Notes: generated by a model from the sequence alone, not told the origin. DNA of 31,170 nucleotides from Saccoglossus kowalevskii (GCF_000003605.2 NW_003157882.1:1-31170), one strand, 5' to 3'; shown: positions 1 through 11,255, numbered from the stretch's first letter. Numbers and translations are program-made.

Positions 1-1011
1 CATTTGAGTCCTCTTGAACACCACCTTCCCAATTGATTTGATATTTGGTATGTATGTACATTGGGGTGGATATTTGAAGTCCTCTTAAACACTACCTTCC
101 CAATTGAATTGATATTTGGTATGCATGTACCTTGGGATGGATATTTGAAGTCCTCTTAAACACCACCTTCCCAATTGCTTTGATACTTGGTATGTATGTA
201 CCTTGGGGTGGATATTTGAAGTCCTCTTGAACACTGACTTCCCAATTGATTTGATATTTGTTATGTATGTACCTTGGGGTCGATATTTCAAGTCCTCTTA
301 AACACTACCTTCCCAATTGATTTGATACTTGGTATGTATGTACCTTGGGGTGGATATTTGAAGTCCTCTTAAACACTACCTTCCCAATTGATTTGATATT
401 TGGTATGTATGTACCTTGGGGTGGATATTTGAAGTCCTCTTGAACACCACCTTCCCAATTGATTTGATATTTGGTATGTATGTACATTGGGGTGGATATT
501 TGAAGTCCTCTTAAACACTACCTTCCCAATTGAATTGATATTTGGTATGCATGTACCTTGGGATGGATATTTGAAGTCCTCTTAAACACCACCTTCCCAA
601 TTGATTTGATATTTGGTATGTATGTACCTTGGGGTGGATATTTGAAGTCCTCTTGAACACCACCTTCCCAATTGATTTGATATTTGGTATGTATGTACAT
701 TGGGGTGGATATTTGAAGTCCTCTTAAACACTACCTTCCCAATTGAATTGATATTTGGTATGCATGTACCTTGGGATGGATATTTGAAGTCCTCTTAAAC
801 ACCACCTTCCCAATTGATTTGATACTTGGTATGTATATACCTTGGGGTGGATATTTGAAGTCCTCTTGAACACTACCTTCCCAATTGATTTGATATTTGG
901 TATGTATGTACCTTGGGGTGGATATTTGAAGTCCTCTTAAACACTACCTTCCCAATTGATTTGGTATGTATGTACCTTGGGGTGGATATTTGAAGTGCTC
1001 TTGAACACTAC
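1..1011 (+). repeat. A-domain block of 213-bp trimers (ATGCAT type)
   Basis: Three variant monomers alternate as a 213-bp trimer. One has GAATTG, ATGCAT and TTGGGATGG. The second has CTTAAACACCACC. The third has CTTGAACACCACC and GTACATTGGGG. The ATGCAT sites fall at 121, 547 and 760, that is 426 and 213 bp apart. Bases from about 9 to 690 recur at offset 10,565 (about 10,574-11,255). The first eight bases do not align cleanly with that sister copy, which may be an edge effect. The block ends with a 64-bp short monomer near 950-980. Confidence 0.9.
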
Positions 1012-1721
1012 CTTCCCAATTGATTTGATATTTGGTATGTATGTACCTTAGGGTGGATATTTGAAGTCCTCTTGAACACTACCTTCCTAATTGCTTTGAT
1101 ACTTGGTATGTATGTACCTTGGGGTGGATTTTTGAAGTCCTCTTGAACACTACCTTCCCAATTGATTTGACATTTGGTATGTATGTACCTTAGGGTGGAT
1201 ATTTGAAGTCCTCTTGAACACAACCTTCCCAATTGATTTGATATTTGGTATGTATGTACCTTGGGGTGGATATTTGAAGCCCTCTTGAACACTACCTTCC
1301 CAATTGATTTGATATTTGGTATGTATGTACCTTGGGGTGGATATTTGAAGTCCTCTTGAACACTACCTTCCCAATTGATTTGATATTTGGTATGTATGTA
1401 CCTTAGGGTGGATATTTGAAGTCCTCTTGAACACTACCTTCCTAATTGCTTTGATACTTGGTATGTATGTACCTTGGGGTGGATTTTTGAAGTCCTCTTG
1501 AACACTACCTTCCCAATTGATTTGACATTTGGTATGTATGTACCTTAGGGTGGATATTTGAAGTCCTCTTGAACACAACCTTCCCACTTGATTTGATATT
1601 TGGTATGTATGTACCTTGGGGTAGATATTTGAAGCCCTCTTGAACACTACCTTCCCAATTGATTTGATATTTGGTATGTATGTACCTTGGGGTGGATATT
1701 TGAAGTCCTCTTGAACACTAC
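1012..1721 (+). repeat. 355-bp pentamer HOR, two tandem copies
   Basis: Units 1012-1366 and 1367-1721 are near-identical 5-monomer units. The order is: monomer with CTTAGGG; monomer with TTCCTAATTGC, GATACTTGG and GGATTTTTG; monomer with TTGACATTTGG, CTTAGGG and CACAACC; monomer with GAAGCCCTC; and a plain consensus monomer. The second copy differs by CCCACTTG and GGGGTAGAT. The same pentamer returns at 2992-3346, 7348-7702 and 7703-8057, and its first four monomers at about 5239-5523. It is the most clearly defined small HOR in domain A. Confidence 0.92.
1296..1366 (+). repeat. Reference consensus monomer (71 bp)
   Basis: This copy matches at every position the commonest base I see across the window and serves as the numbering reference here. 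The most frequent variable sites are position 12 (A or C: GATTT or GCTTT), 20 (T or C), 24 (G or T: TTGGTATG or TTGTTATG), 37-41 (CTTGGGG, CTTAGGG, CATTGGG, CTTTGGG), 63-64 (CTTGAAC, CTTAAAC, CTTCAAC) and 69 (T or C: CACTACC or CACCACC). Combinations of these sites define the variant types that make up the higher-order units. Confidence 0.95.
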
Positions 1722-2345
1722 CTTCCCAATTGATTTGATATTTGGTATGTATGTACCTTGAGGTGGATATATGAAGTCCTCTTAAACACTACCTTCCCAA
1801 GTGATTTGATATTTGGTATGTATGTACCTTGGGGTGGATATTTGAAGTCCTCTTGAACACTACCGTCCCAGTTGCTTTGATACTTGTTATGTATGTACCT
1901 TGGGGTGGATATTTGAAGTCCTCTTGAACACTACCTTCCCAATTGATTTGGTATCTATGTACCTTAGGGTGGATATTTGAAGTCCTCTTGAACACTACCT
2001 TCCTAATTGCTTTGATACTTGGTATGTATGTACCTTGGGGTGGATTTTTGAAGTCCTCTTGAACACTGCCTTCCCAATTGATTTGATATTTGGTATGTAT
2101 GTACCTTGGGGTGATATTTGAAATCCTCTTCAACACTACCTTCCTAATTGATTTGATATTTGTTATGTATGTACCTTGGGGTGGATATTAGAAGTCCTAT
2201 TGAACACCACCTTCCCAATTGCTTTGATATTTGGTATGTATGTACTTTGGGGTGGATATTTGAAGTCCTCTTGAACACCACCTTCCCAATTGCTTTGATA
2301 CTTGGTATGTATGTACCTTGGGGTGGATATTTGAAGTCCTCTTGA
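1722..2345 (+). repeat. A-domain variant block with 64-bp monomer
   Basis: Ordered variants are: a monomer with CTTGAGG and GATATATGAAG; one with CCCAAGTG; one with ACCGTCCCAG and TTGTTATG; a 64-bp monomer with GATTTGGTATCTATG (near 1943); one with TTCCTAATTGC and GGATTTTTG; one with GGGGTGATATTTGAAATCC (1 bp short); and one with GATATTAGAAGTCCTATTG. The same order recurs around 6,365-6,920 (offset 4576) and 8,058-8,540 (offset 6336), and partly near 4,400-5,200, 9,600-10,000, 11,400-11,750 and 28,000-28,370. Confidence 0.85.
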
Positions 2346-2890
2346 ACACCACCTTCCCAATTGATTTGATATTTGGTATGTATGTACATTGGGGTGGATA
2401 TTTGAAGTCCTCTTAAACACTACCTTCCCAATTGAATTGATATTTGGTATGCATGTACCTTGGGATGGATATTTGAAGTCCTCTTAAACACCACCTTCCC
2501 AATTGATTTGATATTTGGTATGTATGTACCTTGGGGTGGATATTTGAAGTCCTCTTGAACACCACCTTCTCAATTGATTTGATATTTGGTATGTATGTAC
2601 ATTGGGGTGGATATTTGAAGTCCTCTTAAACACTACCTTCCCAATTGAATTGATATTTGGTATGCATGTACCTTGGGATGGATATTTGAAGTCCTCTTAA
2701 ACACCACCTTCCCAATTGATTTGATACTTGGTATGTATATACCTTGGGGTGGATATTTGAAGTCCTCTTGAACACTACCTTCCCAATTGATTTGATATTT
2801 GGTATGTATGTACCTTGGGGTGGATATTTGAAGTCCTCTTAAACACTACCTTCCCAATTGATTTGATATTTGGTATGTATGTACCTTGCG
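2346..2890 (+). repeat. Second trimer (ATGCAT) block
   Basis: GTACATTGGGG and ATGCAT monomers alternate again at the 213-bp period seen at the start of the window. The ATGCAT sites lie near 2450 and 2663. The block ends with the GTATATACC variant and a GCGGTGG monomer (CpG at about 2888) before a copied pentamer segment begins. Confidence 0.82.
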
Positions 2891-3560
2891 GTGGATATTT
2901 GAAGCCCTCTTGAACACTACCTTCCCAATTGATTTGATATTTGGTATGTATGTACCTTGGGGTGGATATTTGAAGTCCTCTTGAACACTACCTTCCCAAT
3001 TGATTTGATATTTGGTATGTATGTACCTTAGGGTGGATATTTGAAGTCCTCTTGAACACTACCTTCCTAATTGCTTTGATACTTGGTATGTATGTACCTT
3101 GGGGTGGATTTTTGAAGTCCTCTTGAACACTACCTTCCCAATTGATTTGACATTTGGTATGTATGTACCTTAGGGTGGATATTTGAAGTCCTCTTGAACA
3201 CAACCTTCCCACTTGATTTGATATTTGGTATGTATGTACCTTGGGGTAGATATTTGAAGCCCTCTTGAACACTACCTTCCCAATTGATTTGATATTTGGT
3301 ATGTATGTACCTTGGGGTGGATATTTGAAGTCCTCTTGAACACTACCTTCCCAATTGATTTGATATTTGGTATGTATGTACCTTGAGGTGGATATATGAA
3401 GTCCTCTTAAACACTACCTTCCCAAGTGATTTGATATTTGGTATGTATGTACCTTGGGGTGGATATTTGAAGTCCTCTTGAACACTACCGTCCCAGTTGC
3501 TTTGATACTTGTTATGTATGTACCTTGGGGTGGATATTTGAAGTCCTCTTGAACACTACC
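2891..3560 (+). repeat. 670-bp segment duplicated from ~1266-1935
   Basis: At a constant offset of 1625 bp this segment repeats the second-copy pentamer, including its private CCCACTTG and GGGGTAGAT changes, then the CTTGAGG/GATATATG monomer, CCCAAGTG, and the ACCGTCCCAG/TTGTTATG monomer. The match starts at GAAGCCCTC and fails just after GAACACTACC near 3560, where the upstream copy has a 64-bp monomer and this one does not. Ends are approximate to about one monomer. Confidence 0.85.
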
Positions 3561-3593
3561 TTCCCAATTGATTTGATATTTGGTATGTATGTA

Positions 3594-4147
3594 CCTTGAG
3601 GTGGATATATGAAGTCCTCTTAAACACTACCTTCCCAAGTGCTTTGATATTTGGTATGTATGTACCTTGGGGTGGATATTTGAAGTCCTCTTAAACACTA
3701 CCTTCCCAATTGATTTGGTATGTATGTACCTTGGGGTGGATATTTGAAGTCCTCTTAAACACCACCTTCCCAATTGCTTTGATATTTGGTATGTATATAA
3801 CTTGGGGTGGATATTTGAAGTCCTCTTAAACACTACCTCCCCAATTGCTTTGATATTTGGTATGTATGTACCTTGAGGTGGATATATGAAGTCCTCTTAA
3901 ACACTACCTTCCCAAGTGCTTTCATATTTGGTATGTATGTACCTTGGGGTGGATATTTGAAGTCCTCTTAAACACTACCTTCCCAATTGATTTGGTATGT
4001 ATGTACCTTGGGGTGGATATTTGAAGTCCTCTTAAACACCACCTTCCCAATTGCTTTGATATTTGGTATGTATATAACTTGGGGTGGATATTTGAAGTCC
4101 TCTTAAACACTACCTCCCCAATTGCTTTGATATTTGGTATGTATGTA
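3594..4147 (+). repeat. 277-bp tetramer HOR, two tandem copies
   Basis: Copies 3594-3870 and 3871-4147 each contain three 71-bp monomers and one 64-bp monomer. Shared landmarks in order are CCTTGAGG with GATATATGAAG, CCCAAGTGC, GATTTGGTATGTATG (the short monomer), GTATATAACTTGG and CACTACCTCCCC. The second copy has a private TTTCATATTTGG. The same tetramer occurs once at about 5912-6188 and, without its first monomer, at about 9236-9463 and 27,597-27,820. Confidence 0.88.
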
Positions 4148-4409
4148 CCTTGGGGTGGATATTTGAAGTCCTCTTGAACACTCCCTTCCCAATTGATTTG
4201 ATATTTGGTATGTATGTACCTTGGGGCGAATATATTTGAAGTCCTTTTGAACACTCCCTTCCCAATTGATTTGATATTTGGTATGTATGTACCTTGGGTG
4301 GATATTTGAAGTCCTCTTGAACACTACCTTCCCAATTGATTTGATACTTGGTATGTATGTACCTTGGGGTGGATATTTGAAGTCCTCTTGAACACTACCG
4401 TCCCAGTTG
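4148..4409 (+). repeat. Monomers with +2 (73 bp) and -1 (70 bp) variants
   Basis: The monomer with GGGGCGAATATATTTGAAG and GTCCTTTTG (about 4224-4248) is two bases longer than consensus and contains a CpG. It is followed by a 1-bp-short CTTGGGTGG monomer. The pair is a compact marker, recurring near 6,265, 9,500, 11,268 and 27,840, always flanked by CACTCCC. Confidence 0.87.
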
Positions 4410-5238
4410 CTTTGATACTTGTTATGTATGTACCTTGGGGGTGGATATTTGAAGTCCTCTTGAACACTACCTTCCCAAATTGATTTGGTATCTATGTACC
4501 TTAGGGTGGATATTTGAAAGTCCTCTTGAACACTACCTTCCTAATTGCTTTGATACTTGGTATGTATGTACCTTGGGGTGGATTTTTGAAGTCCTCTTGA
4601 ACACTGCCTTCCCAATTGATTTGATATTTGGTATGTATGTACCTTGGGGTGATATTTGAAATCCTCTTCAACACTACCTTCCTATTTGATTTGATATTTG
4701 TTATGTATGTACCTTGGGGTGGATATTAGAAGTCCTATTGAACACCACCTTCCCAATTGCTTTGATATTTGGTATGTATGTACTTTGGGGTGGATATTTG
4801 AAGTCCTCTTGAACACCACCTTCCCAATTGCTTTGATACTTGTTATGTATGTACCTTGGGGTGGATATTTGAAGTCCTCTTGAACACTACCTTCCCAATT
4901 GATTTGGTATCTATGTACCTTAGGGTGGATATTTGAAGTCCTCTTGAACACTACCTTCCTAATTGCTTTGATACTTGGTATGTATGTACCTTGGGGTGGA
5001 TTTTTGAAGTCCTCTTGAACACTGCCTTCCCAATTGATTTGATATTTGGTATGTATGTACCTTGGGGTGATATTTGAAATCCTCTTCAACACTACCTTCC
5101 TAATTGATTTTGATATTTGTTATGTATGTACCTTGGGGTGGATATTAGAAGTCCTATTGAACACCACTTTCCCAATTGCTTTGATATTTGGTATGTATGT
5201 ACTTTGGGGTGGATATTTGAAGTCCTCTTGAACACTAC
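4410..5238 (+). repeat. ~418-bp hexamer HOR, two tandem copies
   Basis: The series TTGTTATG, 64-bp monomer (GGTATCTATG), GGATTTTTG, GGTGATATTTGAAATCC, GATATTAGAAGTCCTATTG, GTACTTTGGGG is given twice. The expected unit is six monomers less 7 and less 1 base, that is 418 bp. The observed offset is 421 bp at the 5' end and 419 bp near 4701/5120. Extra bases at about 4437, 4478 and 4518 in the first copy and one T near 5110 in the second account for the difference. Confidence 0.83.
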
Positions 5239-5911
5239 CTTCCCAATTGATTTGATATTTGGTATGTATGTACCTTAGGGTGGATATTTGAAGTCCTCTT
5301 GAACACTACCTTCCTAATTGCTTTGATACTTGATATGTATGTACCTTGGGGTGGATTTTTGAAGTCCTCTTGAACACTACCTTCCCAATTGATTTGACAT
5401 TTGGTATGTATGTACCTTAGGGTGGATATTTGAAGTCCTCTTGAACACAACCTTCCCAATTGATTTGATATTTGGTATGTATGTACCTTGGGGTGGATAT
5501 TTGAAGTCCTCTTGAACACTACCTTCCCAATTGCTTTGATACTTGGTATGTATGTACCTTGGGGTGGATATTTGAAGTCCTCTTGAACACTACCTTCCCA
5601 ATTGATTTGACATTTGGTATGTATGTACCTTAGGGTGGATATTTGAAGTCCTCTTGAACACTACCTTCCCAATTGATTTGACATTTGGTATGTATGTACC
5701 TTAGGGTGGATATTTGAAGTCCTCTTGAACACAACCTTCCCACTTGATTTGATATTTGGTATGTATGTACCTTGGGGTGGATATTTGAAGCCCTCTTGAA
5801 CACTACCTTCCCAATTGATTTGATATTTGGTATGTATGTACCTTGAGGTGGATATATGAAGTCCTCTTGAACACTACCTTCCCAAGTGCTTTGATATTTG
5901 GTATGTATGTA
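5239..5911 (+). repeat. Pentamer remnant and TTGACATTTGG duplications
   Basis: The first four monomers match the 355-bp pentamer (with a private TTGATATG at about 5330). Then two TTGACATTTGG/CTTAGGG monomers follow each other at about 5600 and 5671, where the pentamer has only one: a local single-monomer duplication. The block ends with two successive CTTGAGG/GATATATG monomers. Confidence 0.8.
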
Positions 5912-6741
5912 CCTTGAGGTGGATATATGAAGTCCTCTTAAACACTACCTTCCCAAGTGCTTTGATATTTGGTATGTATGTACCTTGGGGTGGATATTTG
6001 AAGTCCTCTTAAACACTACCTTCCCAATTGATTTGGTATGTATGTACCTTGGGGTGGATATTTGAAGTCCTCTTAAACACCACCTTCCCAATTGCTTTGA
6101 TATTTGGTATGTATATAACTTGGGGTGGATATTTGAAGTCCTCTTAAACACTACCTCCCCAATTGCTTTGATATTTGGTATGTATGTACCTTGGGGTGGA
6201 TATTTGAAGTCCTCTTGAACACTCCCTTCCCAATTGATTTGATATTTGGTATGTATGTACCTTGGGGCGAATATATTTGAAGTCCTTTTGAACACTCCCT
6301 TCCCAATTGATTTGATATTTGGTATGTATGTACCTTGGGTGGATATTTGAAGTCCTCTTGAACACTACCTTCCCAATTGATTTGATACTTGGTATGTATG
6401 TACCTTGGGGTGGATATTTGAAGTCCTCTTGAACACTACCGTCCCAGTTGCTTTGATACTTGTTATGTATGTACCTTGGGGTGGATATTTGAAGTCCTCT
6501 TGAACACTACCTTCCCAATTGATTTGGTATCTATGTACCTTAGGGTGGATATTTGAAGTCCTCTTGAACACTACCTTCCTAATTGCTTTGATACTTGGTA
6601 TGTATGTACCTTGGGGTGGATTTTTGAAGTCCTCTTGAACACTGCCTTCCCAATTGATTTGATATTTGGTATGTATGTACCTTGGGGTGATATTTGAAAT
6701 CCTCTTCAACACTACCTTCCTAATTGATTTGATATTTGTTA
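5912..6741 (+). repeat. 830-bp segment, copy of ~3871-4703
   Basis: Markers align with the earlier segment at offset 2041: tetramer, GTATATAACTTGG, CACTCCC, GGGGCGAATATATTTG, CTTGGGTGG, ACCGTCCC and GGTATCTATG. The offset then falls to 2038 because this copy lacks three one-base insertions present at 4,437-4,518. It is the cleaner version of the two. Confidence 0.87.
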
Positions 6742-7275
6742 TGTATGTACCTTGGGGTGGATATTAGAAGTCCTATTGAACACCACCTTCCCAATTGCTT
6801 TGATATTTGGTATGTATGTACTTTGGGGTGGATATTTGAAGTCCTCTTGAACACCACCTTCCCAATTGCTTTGATACTTGGTATGTATGTACCTTGGGGT
6901 GGATATTTGAAGTCCTCTTGAACACAACCTTCCCAATTGATTTGATATTTGGTATGTATGTACCTAGGGGTGGATATTTGAAGCCCTCTTGAACACTACC
7001 TTCCCAATTGATTTGATATTTGGTATGTATGTACCTTGGGGTGGATATTTGAAGTCCTCTTGAACACTACCTTCCCAATTGATTTGATATTTGGTATGTA
7101 TGTACCTTGGGGTGGATATTTGAAGTCCTCTTAAACACTACCTTCCCAATTGATTTGATATTTGGTATGTATGTACCTTGCGGTGGATATTTGAAGTCCT
7201 CTTAAACACTACCTTCCCAATTGCTTTGATATTTGGTATGTATGTACCTTGGGGTGAATATTTGAAGTCCTCTTC
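6742..7275 (+). repeat. Mixed A-domain monomers
   Basis: GATATTAGAAGTCCTATTG, GTACTTTGGGG and CACAACC monomers are followed by plain consensus copies, a GCGGTGG monomer (CpG about 7172) and GGTGAATATTTG/CTTCAAC monomers. About 7,150-7,400 recurs at 14,921-15,171 (offset 7771). Confidence 0.78.
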
Positions 7276-8536
7276 AACACTACCTTCCCAATTGATTTGG
7301 TATGTATGTACCTTGGGGTGGATATTTGAAGTGCTCTTGAACACTACCTTCCCAATTGATTTGATATTTGGTATGTATGTACCTTAGGGTGGATATTTGA
7401 AGTCCTCTTGAACACTACCTTCCTAATTGCTTTGATACTTGGTATGTATGTACCTTGGGGTGGATTTTTGAAGTCCTCTTGAACACTACCTTCCCAATTG
7501 ATTTGACATTTGGTATGTATGTACCTTAGGGTGGATATTTGAAGTCCTCTTGAACACAACCTTCCCAATTGATTTGATATTTGGTATGTATGTACCTTGG
7601 GGTGGATATTTGAAGCCCTCTTGAACACTACCTTCCCAATTGATTTGATATTTGGTATGTATGTACCTTGGGGTGGATATTTGAAGTCCTCTTGAACACT
7701 ACCTTCCCAATTGATTTGATATTTGGTATGTATGTACCTTAGGGTGGATATTTGAAGTCCTCTTGAACACTACCTTCCTAATTGCTTTGATACTTGGTAT
7801 GTATGTACCTTGGGGTGGATTTTTGAAGTCCTCTTGAACACTACCTTCCCAATTGATTTGACATTTGGTATGTATGTACCTTAGGGTGGATATTTGAAGT
7901 CCTCTTGAACACAACCTTCCCACTTGATTTGATATTTGGTATGTATGTACCTTGGGGTGGATATTTGAAGCCCTCTTGAACACTACCTTCCCAATTGATT
8001 TGATATTTGGTATGTATGTACCTTGGGGTGGATATTTGAAGTCCTCTTGAACACTACCTTCCCAATTGATTTGATATTTGGTATGTATGTACCTTGAGGT
8101 GGATATATGAAGTCCTCTTAAACACTACCTTCCCAAGTGATTTGATATTTGGTATGTATGTACCTTGGGGTGGATATTTGAAGTCCTCTTGAACACTACC
8201 GTCCCAGTTGCTTTGATACTTGTTATGTATGTACCTTGGGGTGGATATTTGAAGTCCTCTTGAACACTACCTTCCCAATTGATTTGGTATCTATGTACCT
8301 TAGGGTGGATATTTGAAGTCCTCTTGAACACTACCTTCCTAATTGCTTTGATATTTGGTATGTATGTACCTTGGGATGGATTTTGAAGTCCTCTAAACAC
8401 TGCCTTCCAATTGATTTGATATTTGGTATGTATGTACTTGGGGTGGATATTTGAAGTCCTCTTGAACACTACCTTTCCCAATTGATTTGATATTTGTTAT
8501 GTATGTACCTTGGGGTGGATATTAGAAGTCCTATTG
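7276..8536 (+). repeat. 1.26-kb segment, copy of ~940-2200, with pentamer pair
   Basis: The offset of 6336 bp holds from the 64-bp monomer and GAAGTGCTC, through both pentamers (7348-7702 and 7703-8057), the CTTGAGG/GATATATG monomer and ACCGTCCC, to the TTGTTATG monomer near 8,495. The CCCACTTG change of the second pentamer is shared, so the pair was copied as a unit. From about 8,370 the copy is degraded by one-base deletions (GGATTTTG, CTCTAAACAC, CTTCCAATTG, GTACTTGG). Confidence 0.87.
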
Positions 8537-9235
8537 AACACCACCTTCCAATTGATTTGATATTTGGTATGTATGTACTTTGGGGTGGATATTTGAAGTC
8601 CTCTTGAACACCACCTTCCAAATTGCTTTGATACTTGGTATGTATGTACCTTGGGGTGGATATTTGAAGTCCTCTTGAACACTACCTTCCCAATTGATTT
8701 GATATTTGTTATGTATGTACCTTGGGGTGGATATTTGAAGTCCACTTAAACACCACCTTCCCAATTGCTTTGATATTTGGTATGTATGTACCTTGGGGTG
8801 GATATTTGAAGTCCTCTTAAACACTACCTTCCCAATTGATTTGATATTTGGTATGTATGTACCTTGGGGTGGATATTTCAAGTCCTCTTGAACACCACCT
8901 TCCCAATTGATTTGATATTTGGTATGTATGTACCTTGGGGTGGATATTTGAAGCCCTCTTGAACACTACCTTCCCAATTGATTTGATATTTGGTATGTAT
9001 GTACCTTGGGGTGGATATTTGAAGTCCTCTTGAACACTACCTTCCCAATTGATTTGATATTTGGTATGTATGTACCTTGAGGTGGATATATGAAGTCCTC
9101 TTAAACACTACCTTCCCAAGTGATTTGATATTTGGTATGTATGTACCTTGGGGTGGATATTTGAAGTCCTCTTAAACACTACCTTCCCAATTGATTTGAT
9201 ATTTGGTATGTATGTACCTTGGGGTGGATATTTGA
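8537..9235 (+). repeat. Mixed A-domain monomers with GTCCACTTAAAC and TTTCAAG variants
   Basis: GATATTAGAAGTCCTATTG, GTACTTTGGGG, TTGTTATG, GTCCACTTAAAC and GATATTTCAAG monomers appear in that order. The same order is found at about 11,970-12,230, 13,540-13,910, 29,190-29,560 and 30,540-30,910. The block ends in plain consensus and CCCAAGTG monomers. One-base losses occur at about 8,545 and 8,622. Confidence 0.8.
8877..8892. repeat. Perfect 6-bp inverted repeat, 4-nt loop (one of six)
   Basis: TTCAAG-TCCT-CTTGAA. The consensus has TTGAAG here, with one mismatch in the stem; the change G52 to C completes it. Other perfect examples are at 13,896-13,911, 20,414-20,429, 21,759-21,774, 23,722-23,737 and 30,900-30,915. 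Where the monomer reads CTTAAA instead of CTTGAA the stem is imperfect again. Confidence 0.75.
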
Positions 9236-9960
9236 AGTCATCTTAAACACTACCTTCCCAATTGATTTGGTATGTATGTACCTTGGGGTGGATATTTGAA
9301 GTCCTCTTAAACACCACCTTCCCAATTGCTTTGATATTTGGTATGTATATAACTTGGGGTGGATATTTGAAGTCCTCTTAAACACTACCTCCCCAATTGC
9401 TTTGATATTTGGTATGTATGTACCTTGGGGTGGATATTTGAAGTCCTCTTGAACACTCCCTTCCCAATTGATTTGATATTTGGTATGTATGTACCTTGGG
9501 GCGAATATATTTGAAGTCCTTTTGAACACTCCCTTCCCAATTGATTTGATATTTGGTATGTATGTACCTTGGGTGGATATTTGAAGTCCTCTTGAACACT
9601 ACCTTCCCAATTGATTTGATACTTGGTATGTATGTACCTTGGGGTGGATATTTGAAGTCCTCTTGAACACTACCGTCCCAGTTGCTTTGATACTTGTTAT
9701 GTATGTACCTTGGGGTGGATATTTGAAGTCCTCTTGAACACTACCTTCCCAATTGATTTGGTATCTATGTACCTTTAGGGTGGATATTTGAAGTCCTCTT
9801 GAACACTACCTTTCCTAATTGCTTTGATACTTGGTATGTATGTACCTTGGGGTGGATTTTTGAAGTCCTCTTGAACACTGCTTCCCAAATGATTTGATAT
9901 TTGGTATGTATGTACCTTGGGGGTGATATTTGAAATCCTCATCAACACTACCTTCCTAAT
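9236..9960 (+). repeat. Third copy of the 64/73/70-bp variant block
   Basis: It aligns with about 3961-4685 at offset 5275: short monomer, GTATATAACTTGG, CTCCCC, GGGGCGAATATATTTG, CTTGGGTGG, ACCGTCCC, GGTATCTATG and GGATTTTTG. One-base indels accumulate after about 9,770 (ACCTTTAGGG, CCTTTCCTAA, CTGCTTCCCAAATG, TTGGGGGTG). Confidence 0.83.
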
Positions 9961-10230
9961 TGATTTGATATTTGTTATGTATGTACTTGGGGTGGATATT
10001 AGAAGTCTATGAACACCACCTTCCCAATTGCTTTGATATTTGGTATGTATGTACTTTTGGGGTGGATATTTGAAGTCCTCTTGAACACCACCTTCCCAAT
10101 TGCTTTGATACTTGGTAAGTATGTACCTTGGGGGTGGATATTTGAAGTCCTCTTGAACACTGCCTTCCCAATTGATTTGATATTTGTTATGTATGTACCT
10201 TGGGGTCGATATTTCAAGTCCTCTTAAACA
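9961..10230 (+). repeat. Indel-rich junction stretch
   Basis: Same monomer family, but with unusually many small indels: GTACTTGGGG, GAAGTCTATGAAC (two gaps), GTACTTTTGGGG, TTGGGGGTGG and the substitution GGTAAGTATG. It joins the variant block upstream to the trimer block downstream. GGTAAGTATG also occurs near 11,814, in an indel-free context, so the substitution at least is real and shared. Confidence 0.75.
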
Positions 10231-11255
10231 CTACCTTCCCAATTGATTTGATACTTGGTATGTATGTACCTTGGGGTGGATATTTGAAGTCCTCTTAAAC
10301 ACTACCTTCCCAATTGATTTGATATTTGGTATGTATGTACCTTGGGGTGGATATTTGAAGTCCTCTTGAACACCACCTTCCCAATTGATTTGATATTTGG
10401 TATGTATGTACATTGGGGTGGATATTTGAAGTCCTCTTAAACACTACCTTCCCAATTGAATTGATATTTGGTATGCATGTACCTTGGGATGGATATTTGA
10501 AGTCCTCTTAAACACCACCTTCCCAATTGATTTGATATTTGGTATGTATGTACCTTGGGGTGGATATTTGAAGTCCTCTTGAACACCACCTTCCCAATTG
10601 ATTTGATATTTGGTATGTATGTACATTGGGGTGGATATTTGAAGTCCTCTTAAACACTACCTTCCCAATTGAATTGATATTTGGTATGCATGTACCTTGG
10701 GATGGATATTTGAAGTCCTCTTAAACACCACCTTCCCAATTGCTTTGATACTTGGTATGTATGTACCTTGGGGTGGATATTTGAAGTCCTCTTGAACACT
10801 GACTTCCCAATTGATTTGATATTTGTTATGTATGTACCTTGGGGTCGATATTTCAAGTCCTCTTAAACACTACCTTCCCAATTGATTTGATACTTGGTAT
10901 GTATGTACCTTGGGGTGGATATTTGAAGTCCTCTTAAACACTACCTTCCCAATTGATTTGATATTTGGTATGTATGTACCTTGGGGTGGATATTTGAAGT
11001 CCTCTTGAACACCACCTTCCCAATTGATTTGATATTTGGTATGTATGTACATTGGGGTGGATATTTGAAGTCCTCTTAAACACTACCTTCCCAATTGAAT
11101 TGATATTTGGTATGCATGTACCTTGGGATGGATATTTGAAGTCCTCTTAAACACCACCTTCCCAATTGATTTGATATTTGGTATGTATGTACCTTGGGGT
11201 GGATATTTGAAGTCCTCTTGAACACCACCTTCCCAATTGATTTGATATTTGGTAT
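10231..11255 (+). repeat. 639-bp nonamer HOR: one full copy plus part of a second
   Basis: The order at 10,231-10,869 starts again at 10,870 (9 x 71 = 639 bp). Each unit holds ATGCAT trimers, a GACTTCCC/TTGTTATG monomer and a GGTCGATATTTCAAG monomer. The second unit is cut at about 11,256, where the sequence switches in mid-monomer to the GGGGCGAATATATTTG variant. The start of the window (about 9-690) is a third version at offset 10,565. Confidence 0.87.

Noticed and set aside
1-10. Special sequence at the window start (CATTTGAG)
   Set aside because: It is only a slight mismatch to ATTTGAAG over eight bases at the cut edge and gives no evidence for an array boundary.
2160-2345. 61-codon + strand frames repeated at 4,698, 6,736, 11,668, 12,376, 17,803, 18,300, 22,367, 24,116, 24,613 and 30,091
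   Set aside because: All end at the TGA or TAA in CTTGAAC/CTTAAAC and reflect the same monomer order. The hydrophobic look (FDIWYVCTLGWIFEVLL) is a by-product of T-rich DNA, not a membrane protein.
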